From Pseudolabrys sp. (lineage in GTDB: Bacteria; Pseudomonadota; Alphaproteobacteria; Rhizobiales; Xanthobacteraceae), in the NCBI GenBank assembly GCA_029980465.1, contig JARYIJ010000001.1:2071749-2135748 (forward strand): a stretch of 64,000 nucleotides of DNA, in the 5' to 3' direction. The notes beneath the pieces are model-generated. The model saw only the letters and a program-made list of their open reading frames with translations, was not told the origin of the DNA and did no database searches. Made by a program: the position numbers and the translations under genes. Positions 45,028-53,543 of the stretch are shown in pieces (the stretch's first letter is position 1; each line of letters starts with the position of its first letter).

Positions 45028-46815
45028 ATGGGCGCCCTTGACACCGTCAGCATCGCGATACTGCTCGGCAGCCTGCTGGTGCTGGCCGGCATCCTGTCGA
45101 GCCTGTTGGCGCTGCGGTTCGGCGCGCCCCTGCTGTTGATCTTTCTCATCATTGGCATGCTGGCCGGGAACTCGGGGCCCGGCGGCCTTCAGTTCGACGA
45201 CGTTAGCGTTGCCTACACCGTCGGATCGATTGCGCTTGCGCTGATCCTGTTCGACGGCGGCCTGCGCACGCGGTTCTCGACGTTTCGCAGCGTGCTGGCG
45301 CCGGCCGGCTTGCTGGCGACCGCCGGCGTTCTCATCACCGCGCTTCTGACCGCGCCGGTCGCCAAGTTCGCGCTCGGCTTGAGCTGGACCGAGGGGCTGC
45401 TGGTCGGCGCGGTGATCGCCTCGACCGACGCGGCCGCCGTGTTCTTCCTCATTAACGCGCGCGGCCTGAGGCTGCGCTCGCATGTCGGTGGCACGCTGGA
45501 GGTCGAATCCGGCGCCAACGATCCATTCGCGATTTTTCTCACGATCACATTGATCGAGGTCCTGCTCAGCGGTCATCGCTCGTGGCCGGACCTTGCCGTC
45601 GATCTGTTGCGGCAAGGCATTCTCGGCGGAGTCATCGGGCTCGTCGGGGGACGGCTGGTCACCCTCGTGCTCAACCGCATCAGCATGACGCAAGGCCTGA
45701 TCGCGCCGTTCGTCGCGATCAGCGCGCTGGTCATCTTCGCATTCGCCAACGTGGTGCAGGCCTCGGGCTATTTCGCCGTCTATCTGGCCGGTCTCGTCGT
45801 CGGCAACCGGAAGATCAGGGCGCACAGTTCCGTGGTATTGTTTCTCGACGCCGTCACGTGGCTGGCGCAGATCGTCATGTTCGTGCTGCTCGGGCTGCTG
45901 GCATGGCCGGCGCGCTTGCCGCACAGCGTGTTTGCCGCGGTTGCCGTCGCCCTGACGCTGATGCTGGTCGCGCGGCCGGTCGCGGTCTTTCTGTGCCTCG
46001 CGCCGTTTCAGTTCGAGTGGCGCGAGAAGGTTTTCATCGCCTGGGTCGGCCTGCGCGGCGCCGTCGGCATCTTCCTCGCGTCGATCCCGATGCTGGTCGG
46101 GCTGCCGTCGGCTCACATCTATTTCGATATCGCCTTCGTGGTCGTCGTCGTGTCGCTGCTGGTGCAGGGCTGGACGCTGGCCTTCGCGGCACGGCGGCTC
46201 GGCGTGGCGCTCAAGCGCTCCGACTATCTGCCGCCACAGCGCGTCGAGTTCGACCTTCCCGGGCAACTGGACCAGGAACTGGTCGGGTATCCTGTCGCGG
46301 CCAACAGCCCGTATCTGCGCCGTGGTCTCATTCCGTCATGGGCCAAGCCAACCTTGCTGGTGCGCGATCAGCGCATCCTGACGCCGGAAGAGGCCAACGC
46401 CGTTCAGGCCGGCGACTATGTCTATCTGCTGGCGCCGCCGGAGAAGGCGCAGGCGCTCGACCGCTTCTTCGTCGACCTGCCGCCGCCGCGTGCGCCCGAT
46501 CCGCGCCTGCTCGGCGATTTTTTCGTGCCGGGCACGGCGACATTGGGCGCGCTCGCCGACGTCTATGGCCTGCAGATTTCTGCCGACCATATGGACATCA
46601 CGCTGGCCGCGCAGTTCGCCGATGAGCTCAAGCGGCCGGCGCGGCAGGGCGACATCATCAATATCGGCACTATCGCGCTGCTCGCGCACAAGGTGGCCGA
46701 GGGCAAGGTGACGACGGTCGGCCTGCGGCTCGCCGATCCGGATATCGATACCAGTACGTGGCAGGGCCGCGCGACGGTCCTGCTCGAGGCGATCAGGAAA
46801 CGGCTGTTCGGTTAG
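45028..46815 (+). CDS. K+/H+ antiporter, CPA1 family (NhaP2/CvrA type)
   Basis: The 595-residue protein starts MGALDTVSIAILLGSLLVLA. Residues about 1-390 form the exchanger with TDAAAVFF and ESGANDPFA, the ion-binding core. A cytoplasmic part follows: a TrkA-C-like domain (residues about 405-490) and a CorC/HlyC-like C-terminal domain, the layout of NhaP2. It should expel K+ (or Na+) in exchange for protons. The start lies 70 bases after the lipoprotein gene, and its end overlaps the convergent membrane-protein gene by four bases. Confidence 0.92.
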   Translation: MGALDTVSIAILLGSLLVLAGILSSLLALRFGAPLLLIFLIIGMLAGNSGPGGLQFDDVSVAYTVGSIALALILFDGGLRTRFSTFRSVLAPAGLLATAGVLITALLTAPVAKFALGLSWTEGLLVGAVIASTDAAAVFFLINARGLRLRSHVGGTLEVESGANDPFAIFLTITLIEVLLSGHRSWPDLAVDLLRQGILGGVIGLVGGRLVTLVLNRISMTQGLIAPFVAISALVIFAFANVVQASGYFAVYLAGLVVGNRKIRAHSSVVLFLDAVTWLAQIVMFVLLGLLAWPARLPHSVFAAVAVALTLMLVARPVAVFLCLAPFQFEWREKVFIAWVGLRGAVGIFLASIPMLVGLPSAHIYFDIAFVVVVVSLLVQGWTLAFAARRLGVALKRSDYLPPQRVEFDLPGQLDQELVGYPVAANSPYLRRGLIPSWAKPTLLVRDQRILTPEEANAVQAGDYVYLLAPPEKAQALDRFFVDLPPPRAPDPRLLGDFFVPGTATLGALADVYGLQISADHMDITLAAQFADELKRPARQGDIINIGTIALLAHKVAEGKVTTVGLRLADPDIDTSTWQGRATVLLEAIRKRLFG

Positions 46816-47366
46816 GCCGGGTGGCGCGCCACGCGTGGCGCTCGCTGGACCAGCGCGTAGCCGCCGAACAGCGCCGCGGCCCAGAACAGGTCGCCGATCA
46901 CGGTCTGCGGCAGGAATGGCAGGCCGGCGGCATAGCAGGTCGCGAGGCCGGCGAAGGTGTGCGGATACATCCCGTCGAGCGCCCACACCGCGAAGTTGGT
47001 CACCAGGAAGAAGACCAGCGAATAGCCAATGATCGCCGGCACGAACATGAATGGCGCGCGGGCGCGGGCCGGCAGCAGGGCGACGCAGGCCGGCAGCAGG
47101 AACAGGCCGTAGACGATAAAGGTCATCGCGGTCGAATCGAAGCCGATGAATGCGTCGCTGATGAGCAGCGCGGCGACGGGCACAGCGAAGGCCAGCAGGC
47201 GGCGGCTGAGGACGGTGCCGGCGAACAGTGCGCTCGCCGCGATCGGCGTGAAATTCCATTCGTGCGGCATCAGCCGCGCCACGACGCCGAGCCCGACGAG
47301 CAACGCGACCAGGGTGAGGTCGCTGCGCAGGCTGGCGGACGAGGGTGTGCGGTCGGTCGGGGTCAT
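46812..47366 (-). CDS. Small integral membrane protein (DUF6580-like)
   Basis: The 184-residue protein has about five hydrophobic spans. Its features RLMPHEWNFTPIAASALFAG and LPFLPQTVIGDLFWAAALFG are those of the DUF6580 group, which I recall from cobalamin-transport neighbourhoods and which resembles energy-coupling-factor S components. It lies 23 bases after the BtuF-like gene on the same strand, consistent with a role in uptake of the same ligand. The family call is moderate; the role is inferred. Confidence 0.65.
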   Translation of the reverse strand: MTPTDRTPSSASLRSDLTLVALLVGLGVVARLMPHEWNFTPIAASALFAGTVLSRRLLAFAVPVAALLISDAFIGFDSTAMTFIVYGLFLLPACVALLPARARAPFMFVPAIIGYSLVFFLVTNFAVWALDGMYPHTFAGLATCYAAGLPFLPQTVIGDLFWAAALFGGYALVQRAPRVARHPA

Positions 47367-47389
47367 CGGCAGGTCCTTCAAAATCCGGC

Positions 47390-48217
47390 TCAAATCGGGG
47401 TTTCGCCGGACAATACCACGTCGTTGCCCTGCTTCTCCACCCATTCCTGGATAATTCTGCGCAGGGCGTCGAGGCCGTCGGTGAGGGCGGCCGGGCCAGG
47501 CTGCAGAATGACGGTGGATTTGATCTCGCGCAGGAACCCGCCGGCGACCGCAGGAATGCGCTCGAAGCCCGGCCGGGCCGCGACCTTGCCGGGCACGAAC
47601 TTCTTGCCGCACCACGACCCGATGATGATGTCGGGCCTTGCCGCGACGACCTGCGTGGCCGTGACGATACGATCCTTGGCAGCCTTGGCTGCGGCCAGCT
47701 CCGGAAACACATCGTCGCCGCCGGCGATGCCGATCAGTTCCGAAACCCAGCCGATGCCGGAGATCATCGGCTCGTCCCATTCCTCGAAATAGACGCGCGG
47801 CCGAATTTGTAGCCGCGCTGTCGCGGCACGTATCTCGTCGAGCCGCGCTTCAAGACGCTGCGCCAGCGCCTCGGCTTTCGGCGCCTCGCCGATCAGTGCG
47901 CCGAGCGTGCGGATCATCGCCAGAATGCCGGCGATGTCGCGCTGGTTGAACGCGTGCACCGCGATGCCGGCGCGCACCAACGCGGCGACGATATCGGCTT
48001 GTAGATCGGAGAACGTGAGAACGAGATCGGGCTCAAGCGCGAGGATCTTCGGCATGTCCGCCGAAATGAACGCTGCGACGCGCGGCTTTTCCTTGCGCAC
48101 TCGCGGCGGCCGCACCGCGTAGCCCGATACGCCGGCGATGCGTCTGTCTTCACCCAGGAGATAGAGTGTCTCCACGGTTTCTTCGGTCAGGCAGACGATG
48201 CGCTCGGGCGGGAACAT
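47390..48217 (-). CDS. BtuF-like cobalamin/siderophore-binding-fold protein without signal peptide
   Basis: The 275-residue protein starts MFPPERIVCLTEETVETLYL, directly inside the Peripla_BP_2 fold (LGEDRRIAGVSGYAVRP, ALEPDLVLTFSDLQADIVAA, and SWCGKKF). There is no signal peptide or lipobox and no upstream in-frame start that would add one: the upstream 98 bases are a palindromic repeat. No BtuC or BtuD gene is adjacent. It may work in the cytoplasm or depend on the neighbouring membrane protein. The alternative is a protein that lost its leader when the repeat inserted. Confidence 0.8.
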   Translation of the reverse strand: MFPPERIVCLTEETVETLYLLGEDRRIAGVSGYAVRPPRVRKEKPRVAAFISADMPKILALEPDLVLTFSDLQADIVAALVRAGIAVHAFNQRDIAGILAMIRTLGALIGEAPKAEALAQRLEARLDEIRAATARLQIRPRVYFEEWDEPMISGIGWVSELIGIAGGDDVFPELAAAKAAKDRIVTATQVVAARPDIIIGSWCGKKFVPGKVAARPGFERIPAVAGGFLREIKSTVILQPGPAALTDGLDALRRIIQEWVEKQGNDVVLSGETPI

Positions 48218-48225
48218 TTGTCTCT

Positions 48226-48313
48226 GTCATGCCCGCGCTTGTCGCGGGCATCCACGCCTTTCTTTGCCGCGAGTATCAAAGGCGTGGATGGCCGGGACAA
48301 GCCCGGCCATGAC
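48226..48313. repeat. Intergenic palindromic repeat, family C (full copy)
   Basis: Outer arms GTCATG (48226-48231) and CATGAC (48308-48313) enclose two hairpins, CCCGCGCTTGTCGCGGG and GGCCGGGACAAGCCCGGCC, and inner arms CCACGCCTTT / AAAGGCGTGG. It fills nearly the whole gap between modC and the BtuF-like gene and ends two bases before the modC stop codon. Confidence 0.9.
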
Positions 48314-48315
48314 GA

Positions 48316-48990
48316 TTAACTCAAAATCTCCACGCCGCCCGTCGCCGTCACACGGCCACCGTCCAGCAGCACGACTCGGCTCGCCAGCCGCCGTACCTCG
48401 GCCGGATCGTGGCTGACGTAGATCATCGGCAGCCCGGTGTCGTCGCGCAGCCGCTCCAGATAGGGCATAATCTCCCGCTTGCGTGCTGCGTCGAGCGAGG
48501 CCAAGGGTTCGTCGAGCAGCAGAAGCCGCGGCTTCATCAGCAGCGCCCGGCCAAGCGCGACACGTTGGCGCTCACCGCCGGATAACGCACCGGGCCGGCG
48601 CTTGAGCAGCGGTCCGATGTCGAGCAGGTCGGTGACGTGCTTGAACTGCGTGTCATCGCGCTGCTGTCCCGTCATCCAGCGCCCGTAGTCGAGATTGCGC
48701 GCCACCGACAGATGCGGAAACAGCCGTCCATCCTGAAACACGTAGCCGACGCGGCGGGCATGCGCCGGCAGGTTGATGCCTTGCGCGCTGTCGAACAGCA
48801 CGTCACCGTTGAACGCGATCCGTCCGCGGTCCGGCGCGATCAGGCCCGCGACCATGTTGGCGATGCTGGTCTTGCCCGAGCCGGACGGCCCGAACAGCGC
48901 GGTGATGCCGCCGTCGCCTGTAAAAACGGCCTTGACCGTGAACGCGCCCAGCGATTTTTCGGCGTCGACGGCGAGCATGTCAGGTGCCAT
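48316..48990 (-). CDS. modC: Molybdate ABC transporter ATP-binding protein, short form without TOBE domain
   Basis: The 224-residue ATPase starts MAPDMLAVDAEKSLGAFTVK; the open frame extends to 49071 but that part overlaps modB too far. It has Walker A GPSGSGKTS, signature LSGGERQRVALGRAL, Walker B LLLDEPLASLD and the ModC-like region DSAQGINLPAHARRVGYVFQ. ModC is normally about 350 residues with a C-terminal TOBE (Mop) domain that binds molybdate; this one stops at GGVEILS just after the ATPase core. A palindromic repeat abuts the stop. It overlaps modB by 11 bases. Confidence 0.9.
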   Translation of the reverse strand: MAPDMLAVDAEKSLGAFTVKAVFTGDGGITALFGPSGSGKTSIANMVAGLIAPDRGRIAFNGDVLFDSAQGINLPAHARRVGYVFQDGRLFPHLSVARNLDYGRWMTGQQRDDTQFKHVTDLLDIGPLLKRRPGALSGGERQRVALGRALLMKPRLLLLDEPLASLDAARKREIMPYLERLRDDTGLPMIYVSHDPAEVRRLASRVVLLDGGRVTATGGVEILS

Positions 48991-49675
48991 GCACCCGCGC
49001 GCCGGCGCGCCGCCCGAACCACTCCGAGACGATGAGGGCGGCCAGCGAGATGAGAACGGCAATGACGACAAGATGTAGCGCCTGCCAGTCGCCGCCGGGC
49101 ACCTGAGTCAATGTGTAGATCGCCGCCGAGATCGTCTGGGTCTCGCCCGGGATGTTGGACACGAACGTGATGGTGGCGCCGAACTCGCCCAGGGCGCGAG
49201 CGAAGGCGAGCACCGCGCCGGCGATGACGCCGGGCAGCGCGAGCGGCAGCGTTACCGTCGCGAATCGCCAAGCCGGGCTGGCGCCGAGGGTCGAGGCGGC
49301 GTCCTCGAGGCGGCGGTCGACCGACTCGATCGACAGCCGGATGGCGCCGACCATCAGCGGGAACGCCATCACGCCGCAGGCCAGCGCCGCGCCGGTCCAG
49401 CGGAACGCGAACACGACGCCGAGGTGATCGGCCAGCCAGCCGCCGATCAGTCCGCGTTTGCCGAATGTCAGCAACAGCAGGTAACCGGTGACCACCGGCG
49501 GCAGCACCAGCGGCAAGTAGATGACGGCGTTGAATAGCGCCTTGCCCGGGAAGTCCTTGCGCGCCAGCAGCCAGCCGGCGGCGATGCCGAGCGGCAGCGA
49601 CACCGCGGTGGCGACGAGCGCCACGCGCAGCGACAGCTGGACTGCGACCCAGTCCTGGGGCGAGAGCTCGAACAT
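48980..49675 (-). CDS. modB: Molybdate ABC transporter permease
   Basis: The 231-residue permease starts MFELSPQDWVAVQLSLRVAL. It has the binding-protein-dependent loop (EDAASTLGASPAWRFATVTL) and the ModB end segment ALGEFGATITFVSNIPGETQ. It lies 15 bases after modA. As a homodimer it forms the channel for molybdate. Confidence 0.94.
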   Translation of the reverse strand: MFELSPQDWVAVQLSLRVALVATAVSLPLGIAAGWLLARKDFPGKALFNAVIYLPLVLPPVVTGYLLLLTFGKRGLIGGWLADHLGVVFAFRWTGAALACGVMAFPLMVGAIRLSIESVDRRLEDAASTLGASPAWRFATVTLPLALPGVIAGAVLAFARALGEFGATITFVSNIPGETQTISAAIYTLTQVPGGDWQALHLVVIAVLISLAALIVSEWFGRRAGARVHGT

Positions 49676-49690
49676 GGGCGCGGTTGTAAC

Positions 49691-50479
49691 CTATGACACC
49701 GGCTTGATCAGGTAGCTGAAGCCGTATTTCTCGAAAATGGCTTTTGCGGTGGAGCTCTTCAGGAAGGCGAGATATTTCGAGACGCCGGGCTTGGCATTGA
49801 CGGTGGCGGCGACCGGATAAGTCACCGGCGGATAGGAGTCGTCGGGGAAGATGCCGACGATCGTCACGCTCGGTTCGATCTTGGCGTCGGTCGCGTAGAC
49901 GATGCCGACCGGCGTCTCGCCGCGGGCGACGAACGCGAGTGTCGCGCGCACGTTCTCGCCTTGCGCCAGCTTCGGCTCCGCCGCCGTCCAGGCACCGAGC
50001 TTCTCCAGCGCCGCCTTGGCGTAGAGGCCGGCCGGTACGGCCTTGGTGTCGGCGATGGCGATGCGGCCGCTGCCGGCGAGCTTGGCGATGTCGAAGCCCT
50101 GGCTGATCGTCACGCTCGACAATTTGGAGTCCTTCCCTGCGATCAGCACCAGCTTGTTGCCGAGCATGTTGAAACGCGTATCGGCCTTGATCAGGTTCTT
50201 GCCGGCGACGTAGTCCATCCACTTGAGATCGGCGGACAAGAACACGTCGGCGGGTGCGCCGGACTCGATTTGCCGCGCCAGCGCCGAGCTCGCGGCATAG
50301 CTGGTGTTCACCTTGATATGACTTTTCTTGGCAAAGGCGGCATTGACGTCGTCGAGCGCGTTTTTCAGTGACGCCGCGGCGAACACCGTCAGCGTCGTGT
50401 CCTGCGCGACAGCCGGTTGCGCCACAGCCGTCAGCGCCAGTGCCGCGACGGCGAACAGGCTTTTCATCAGATGTTTCAT
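49691..50479 (-). CDS. modA: Molybdate ABC transporter substrate-binding protein
   Basis: The 262-residue protein has a Sec signal peptide (MKHLMKSLFAVAALALTAVA, cleavage near AVA-QD) and the ModA start TLTVFAAASLKNALDDVNAA. Oxyanion-binding Ser residues in AAASL and SYAASSALARQIESGAPADV are present. It captures molybdate or tungstate in the periplasm. A broken molbindin gene lies 32 bases upstream on the same strand. Confidence 0.94.
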   Translation of the reverse strand: MKHLMKSLFAVAALALTAVAQPAVAQDTTLTVFAAASLKNALDDVNAAFAKKSHIKVNTSYAASSALARQIESGAPADVFLSADLKWMDYVAGKNLIKADTRFNMLGNKLVLIAGKDSKLSSVTISQGFDIAKLAGSGRIAIADTKAVPAGLYAKAALEKLGAWTAAEPKLAQGENVRATLAFVARGETPVGIVYATDAKIEPSVTIVGIFPDDSYPPVTYPVAATVNAKPGVSKYLAFLKSSTAKAIFEKYGFSYLIKPVS

Positions 50480-50511
50480 GCGGGTCTTCTCTTTTTCAAA
50501 GATCGTGAATG

Positions 50512-50721
50512 TCAGTCAGGCGTAATGGCGATATCGAGCGAGGCCGCCGCAGCGCTGCCGCTCTCGAGGGCCAAGCTTCCACAAGCTTCTCGATTGCCTG
50601 ATGGGTGATCGATGACGTCATGATGACGCCGACACCGATATCGACGCGAACGTGGGATGTGGTTGTGCCCTTGCGGACTGACGATCTTGCTCCTGACCTG
50701 GTTGCGGACGCTCGGCTTCAT
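50512..50721 (-). pseudogene. Molbindin (Mop/TOBE) gene broken by two compensating frameshifts
   Basis: From the ATG at 50721 frame 1 reads MKPSVRNQVRSKIVS. It then needs a shift near 50676 to continue VRKGTTTSHVRVDIGVGVIM and TSSITHQAIEKL, and a second shift near 50570 to return to frame 1 for SLALESGSAAAASLDIAITP before a TGA at 50512. Pieced together this is a full Mop domain with the expected RNQ, VRKG and SIT blocks, and the 210-nt span equals the usual length of about 69 residues. As it stands the central 30 or so residues are out of frame, so the protein would not fold as a molbindin. Molbindins store or sense molybdate and often lie near modABC. Confidence 0.75.
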
Positions 50722-50973
50722 GGCGGTCTCCGAAAGCGCAAGGGCGCACGGCCGGGGCCACGCCAAGCGCCTGCTTGAGAATTCGTTGGAGTTCGGAACC
50801 GCCGTTCCGGGCCTGCGGCGGCGCGGACAGCGTCACCAAGGCATAAAACAAGCGTAACAGGCCGGGCGCAGAGAGGGCAACTGCCACAGTTTCCAGCGGG
50901 AAACTGAGACTCATGGATCGGCTTAAGGTTGTCTTAGCTCCGTAAGGCTAGGTTCGCCGCCTGTTGGCGACGG

Positions 50974-51690
50974 ATGGTCGCAGCCAAAACAGTGTCCTTG
51001 CGCATGACTGAGGTCAGGCCGGTGAATTCCGGACCGTACGGGGCGGCGTCCCTTGGCGCGAATGCGCCGGCGCCCTGGCGGTGGCTCGATGTTGCCGATG
51101 TCGTCGAGCGTGTGGTCGTTCTCGGCCTCTATGCCAATTTCGCCTACAGGGCCTTGGTTGGTTTCACCGAGCATCTGAGTCTCGTGACGGTCTTGCTGAT
51201 CGTGTCCGAGGTGTTGCCGGTCATTTTGATCATTTGCCGCGGCCGTGCCCAGGCGATGTCGTTGAAGCCACTGGACTGGATACTGGCCGTCGCCGGGACC
51301 AGTGCGCCGTTGCTTGTCAGGACGACGGGCGCTCCCGTACCTCTTCTCAGCCTTGACGTCTGCGCCGTGATCATGCTCGCCGGCATCTTCACCCAGGTCT
51401 CGGCAAAGGTCGTGCTGTGGCGGAGCTTCGGCATCGTTGCGGCCAATCGCGGTGTCAAGGTCGAGGGGCCTTACGCGCTGGTGAGGCATCCGATGTACCT
51501 CGGTTACACGATCACCCATTTGGGCTTCCTGCTGTCGCATCCATCAATCCGGACTTTCGTATTCTACGCGATCGCGCTGTCTCTCCAGATCGCGCGCATC
51601 ATGCGTGAGGAGAAAGTGCTCATGCGCGATCCCGGTTACGAGGCCTACGCATCGCGCGTGCGCTATCGGCTGATCCCCGGCCTGTTCTAG
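50974..51690 (+). CDS. Isoprenylcysteine carboxyl methyltransferase (ICMT)-like membrane protein
   Basis: The 238-residue protein has five or six hydrophobic spans. Its C-terminal half has the PEMT/ICMT signature: VEGPYALVRHPMYLGYTITH, then REEKVLMRDPGYEAYASRVR. The start is uncertain; ATG codons at 50974 and 51004 are both possible. Bacterial members may methylate small molecules or lipids with S-adenosylmethionine. No functional partner is adjacent. Confidence 0.82.
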   Translation: MVAAKTVSLRMTEVRPVNSGPYGAASLGANAPAPWRWLDVADVVERVVVLGLYANFAYRALVGFTEHLSLVTVLLIVSEVLPVILIICRGRAQAMSLKPLDWILAVAGTSAPLLVRTTGAPVPLLSLDVCAVIMLAGIFTQVSAKVVLWRSFGIVAANRGVKVEGPYALVRHPMYLGYTITHLGFLLSHPSIRTFVFYAIALSLQIARIMREEKVLMRDPGYEAYASRVRYRLIPGLF

Positions 51691-51784
51691 ATCGTTCACC
51701 GTCAACACGACTCTTGCCTGCGCTGCCAAAGACGCCATGATCGGGTTGCCGCCATCATGAGGCGGGACCTGGGAGCGGCTCGGA

Positions 51785-53410
51785 ATGACGGGTGCCGGCG
51801 ACTACGACTACATCATCGTCGGTGCCGGCTCGGCGGGCTGCGTGCTGGCCAACAGGCTTTCGGCCGACCCGTCAAAGCGTGTGCTGCTGCTCGAAGCGGG
51901 CGGCCGCGACAACTGGATCTGGTTTCACATTCCGGTCGGCTACCTGTTCGCGATCGGCAATCCCCGTGCCGACTGGATGTTCAAGACCGAGTCGTCGCCG
52001 GGACTCAACGGCCGCAGCCTGAACTATCCGCGCGGCAAGGTGGTCGGCGGCTGCTCGGCGATCAACGGCATGATCTACATGCTGGGCCAGCGCGGCGATT
52101 ACGATCACTGGCGCCAGCTCGGACTGCCGGGCTGGTCGTGGGACGACGTACGGCCTTACTTCCGCAAGCACGTCGATCACTTCATCGCCGGCGCCGAGCA
52201 CGGCCAGGGCGGTGAATGGCGCGTCGAGGAGATGCGGCTCACCTGGGAGATTCTCGATGCCTTCCGTGATGCCGCGATCCAGTATGGCATTCCGGCCGTC
52301 AGCGACTTCAACACCGGCGACAACGAAGGCATCGCCTATTTCCACGTCAACCAGAAGCGCGGGCGGCGCTGGTCGGCGGCGCGCGGTTTCCTCAAGCCGG
52401 CGCTAGGGCGGCCAAACCTGCGGCTCGAATCCGGCTGTCTGGTCGAGCGCGTCCTGTTCGATGGCACGGGAGGTCATTTGCGCGCCAGCGGTGTGCGCTT
52501 CCGGCAGAACGGCGTAGTGCGCACCGCGACATGTCGCGGCGAAGTGATCCTGTCGGCAGGCGCGATCGGCTCGCCGCACATTCTCATGCTGTCGGGAGTC
52601 GGGCCTGCGGGCGATCTCGCAAGGCACGGAATCGACGTGCTGCTCGACAAGCCGGGCGTCGGCGCCAATCTGCACGATCATTTGCAACTGCGCATGATCT
52701 ACAAGGTCACCGGCGTAAAGACACTGAACGAAACCTATGCGTCGCCGGCGCGGCGGGCGATGATGGGCCTCGATTATGCGCTGCGCCGCCGCGGTCCGAT
52801 GACGATGTCGCCGTCACAGCTCGGCGCCTTCACCCGGTCCGACCCGACGCAGAGCACCGCGAACATCCAGTACCACGTGCAGCCGTTGTCGCTCGACAAG
52901 TTTGGCGAGCCGCTGCACCCGTTTCCGGCCTTCACCGCGAGCGTCGCCAACATCCGGCCGACCAGCCGCGGCTGGCTCAGGCTCAAGTCGGCCGATCCGG
53001 CGCAGCCGCCGTCGATCGACCCGAATTATCTGGCGACGCCGGAGGACCGTCGCGTCGCCGCCGACTCCATTCGCATCACGCGCCGGATCGTGGCGCAGCC
53101 GGCACTGCAGAAATATGCGCCGATCGAATATCTTCCCGGCGACAAGATCTCGAGCGACGATGAGGTCGCCTTGGAGAAAGCCGCAGGCGATATCGGCACC
53201 ACGATCTTTCATCCGGTCGGCACGGCGCGCATGGGCCGCGCTGACGACGCCAATGCGGTCGTCGACGCGCGGTTGCGCGTGATCGGGCTCGACAGCCTGC
53301 GTGTGATCGATGCCTCGGTGATGCCGTCCATTACGTCGGGCAACACCAACTCGCCGACCATCATGATCGCCGAGAAGGGCGCGGCGATGATGAACGAAGA
53401 CGCGAAGTAG
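51785..53410 (+). CDS. GMC-family FAD-dependent oxidoreductase (choline/alcohol dehydrogenase-like)
   Basis: The 541-residue protein starts MTGAGDYDYIIVGAGSAGCV. It shows the FAD loop GAGSAG, the GMC signature GKVVGGCSAINGMIYMLGQR, a second signature SAGAIGSPHILMLSGVGPAG, and a C-terminal HPVGTARMG with DASVMPSITSGNTNSPTIM, containing the catalytic His and Asn. There is no signal peptide. It should oxidise a primary alcohol to the aldehyde; choline, alkanols and polyethylene glycol are family substrates. Confidence 0.92.
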   Translation: MTGAGDYDYIIVGAGSAGCVLANRLSADPSKRVLLLEAGGRDNWIWFHIPVGYLFAIGNPRADWMFKTESSPGLNGRSLNYPRGKVVGGCSAINGMIYMLGQRGDYDHWRQLGLPGWSWDDVRPYFRKHVDHFIAGAEHGQGGEWRVEEMRLTWEILDAFRDAAIQYGIPAVSDFNTGDNEGIAYFHVNQKRGRRWSAARGFLKPALGRPNLRLESGCLVERVLFDGTGGHLRASGVRFRQNGVVRTATCRGEVILSAGAIGSPHILMLSGVGPAGDLARHGIDVLLDKPGVGANLHDHLQLRMIYKVTGVKTLNETYASPARRAMMGLDYALRRRGPMTMSPSQLGAFTRSDPTQSTANIQYHVQPLSLDKFGEPLHPFPAFTASVANIRPTSRGWLRLKSADPAQPPSIDPNYLATPEDRRVAADSIRITRRIVAQPALQKYAPIEYLPGDKISSDDEVALEKAAGDIGTTIFHPVGTARMGRADDANAVVDARLRVIGLDSLRVIDASVMPSITSGNTNSPTIMIAEKGAAMMNEDAK

Positions 53411-53413
53411 TGT

Positions 53414-53543
53414 GTGTCCCGGGCGCAGCGCAGCGTGGAGCGAAGCGAAACGGCGCGCTGCAGAACCGGGACTCCGGTTAAAGCAACAAGCTGGGCCCTT
53501 CTGCGGTGCACCGCTACGCGCTGCACCGCGTCCGGGGTACGAG
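53414..53543. repeat. Intergenic palindromic repeat, family B (diverged copy)
   Basis: It begins GTGTCCCGGGCGCAGCGCAG and ends GCGTCCGGGGTACGAGTC, with an inner ACCGGGACTCCGGTT. It fills the gap between the GMC gene and the convergent E1/transketolase-like gene and directly abuts the stop codon of the latter. Confidence 0.85.

Noticed and set aside
44458..46266. 602-codon frame antisense to the CAP lipoprotein and antiporter genes
   Set aside because: Composition is that of an antisense high-GC shadow; both forward genes have clear families.
48218..48315. Cobalamin riboswitch upstream of the BtuF-like gene
   Set aside because: The whole gap is a palindromic repeat; no B12-box-like core is visible.
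50618..50914. ModE-type DNA-binding domain upstream of the molbindin remnant
   Set aside because: Reading all three frames gave no winged-helix pattern; only the Mop domain is recognisable.
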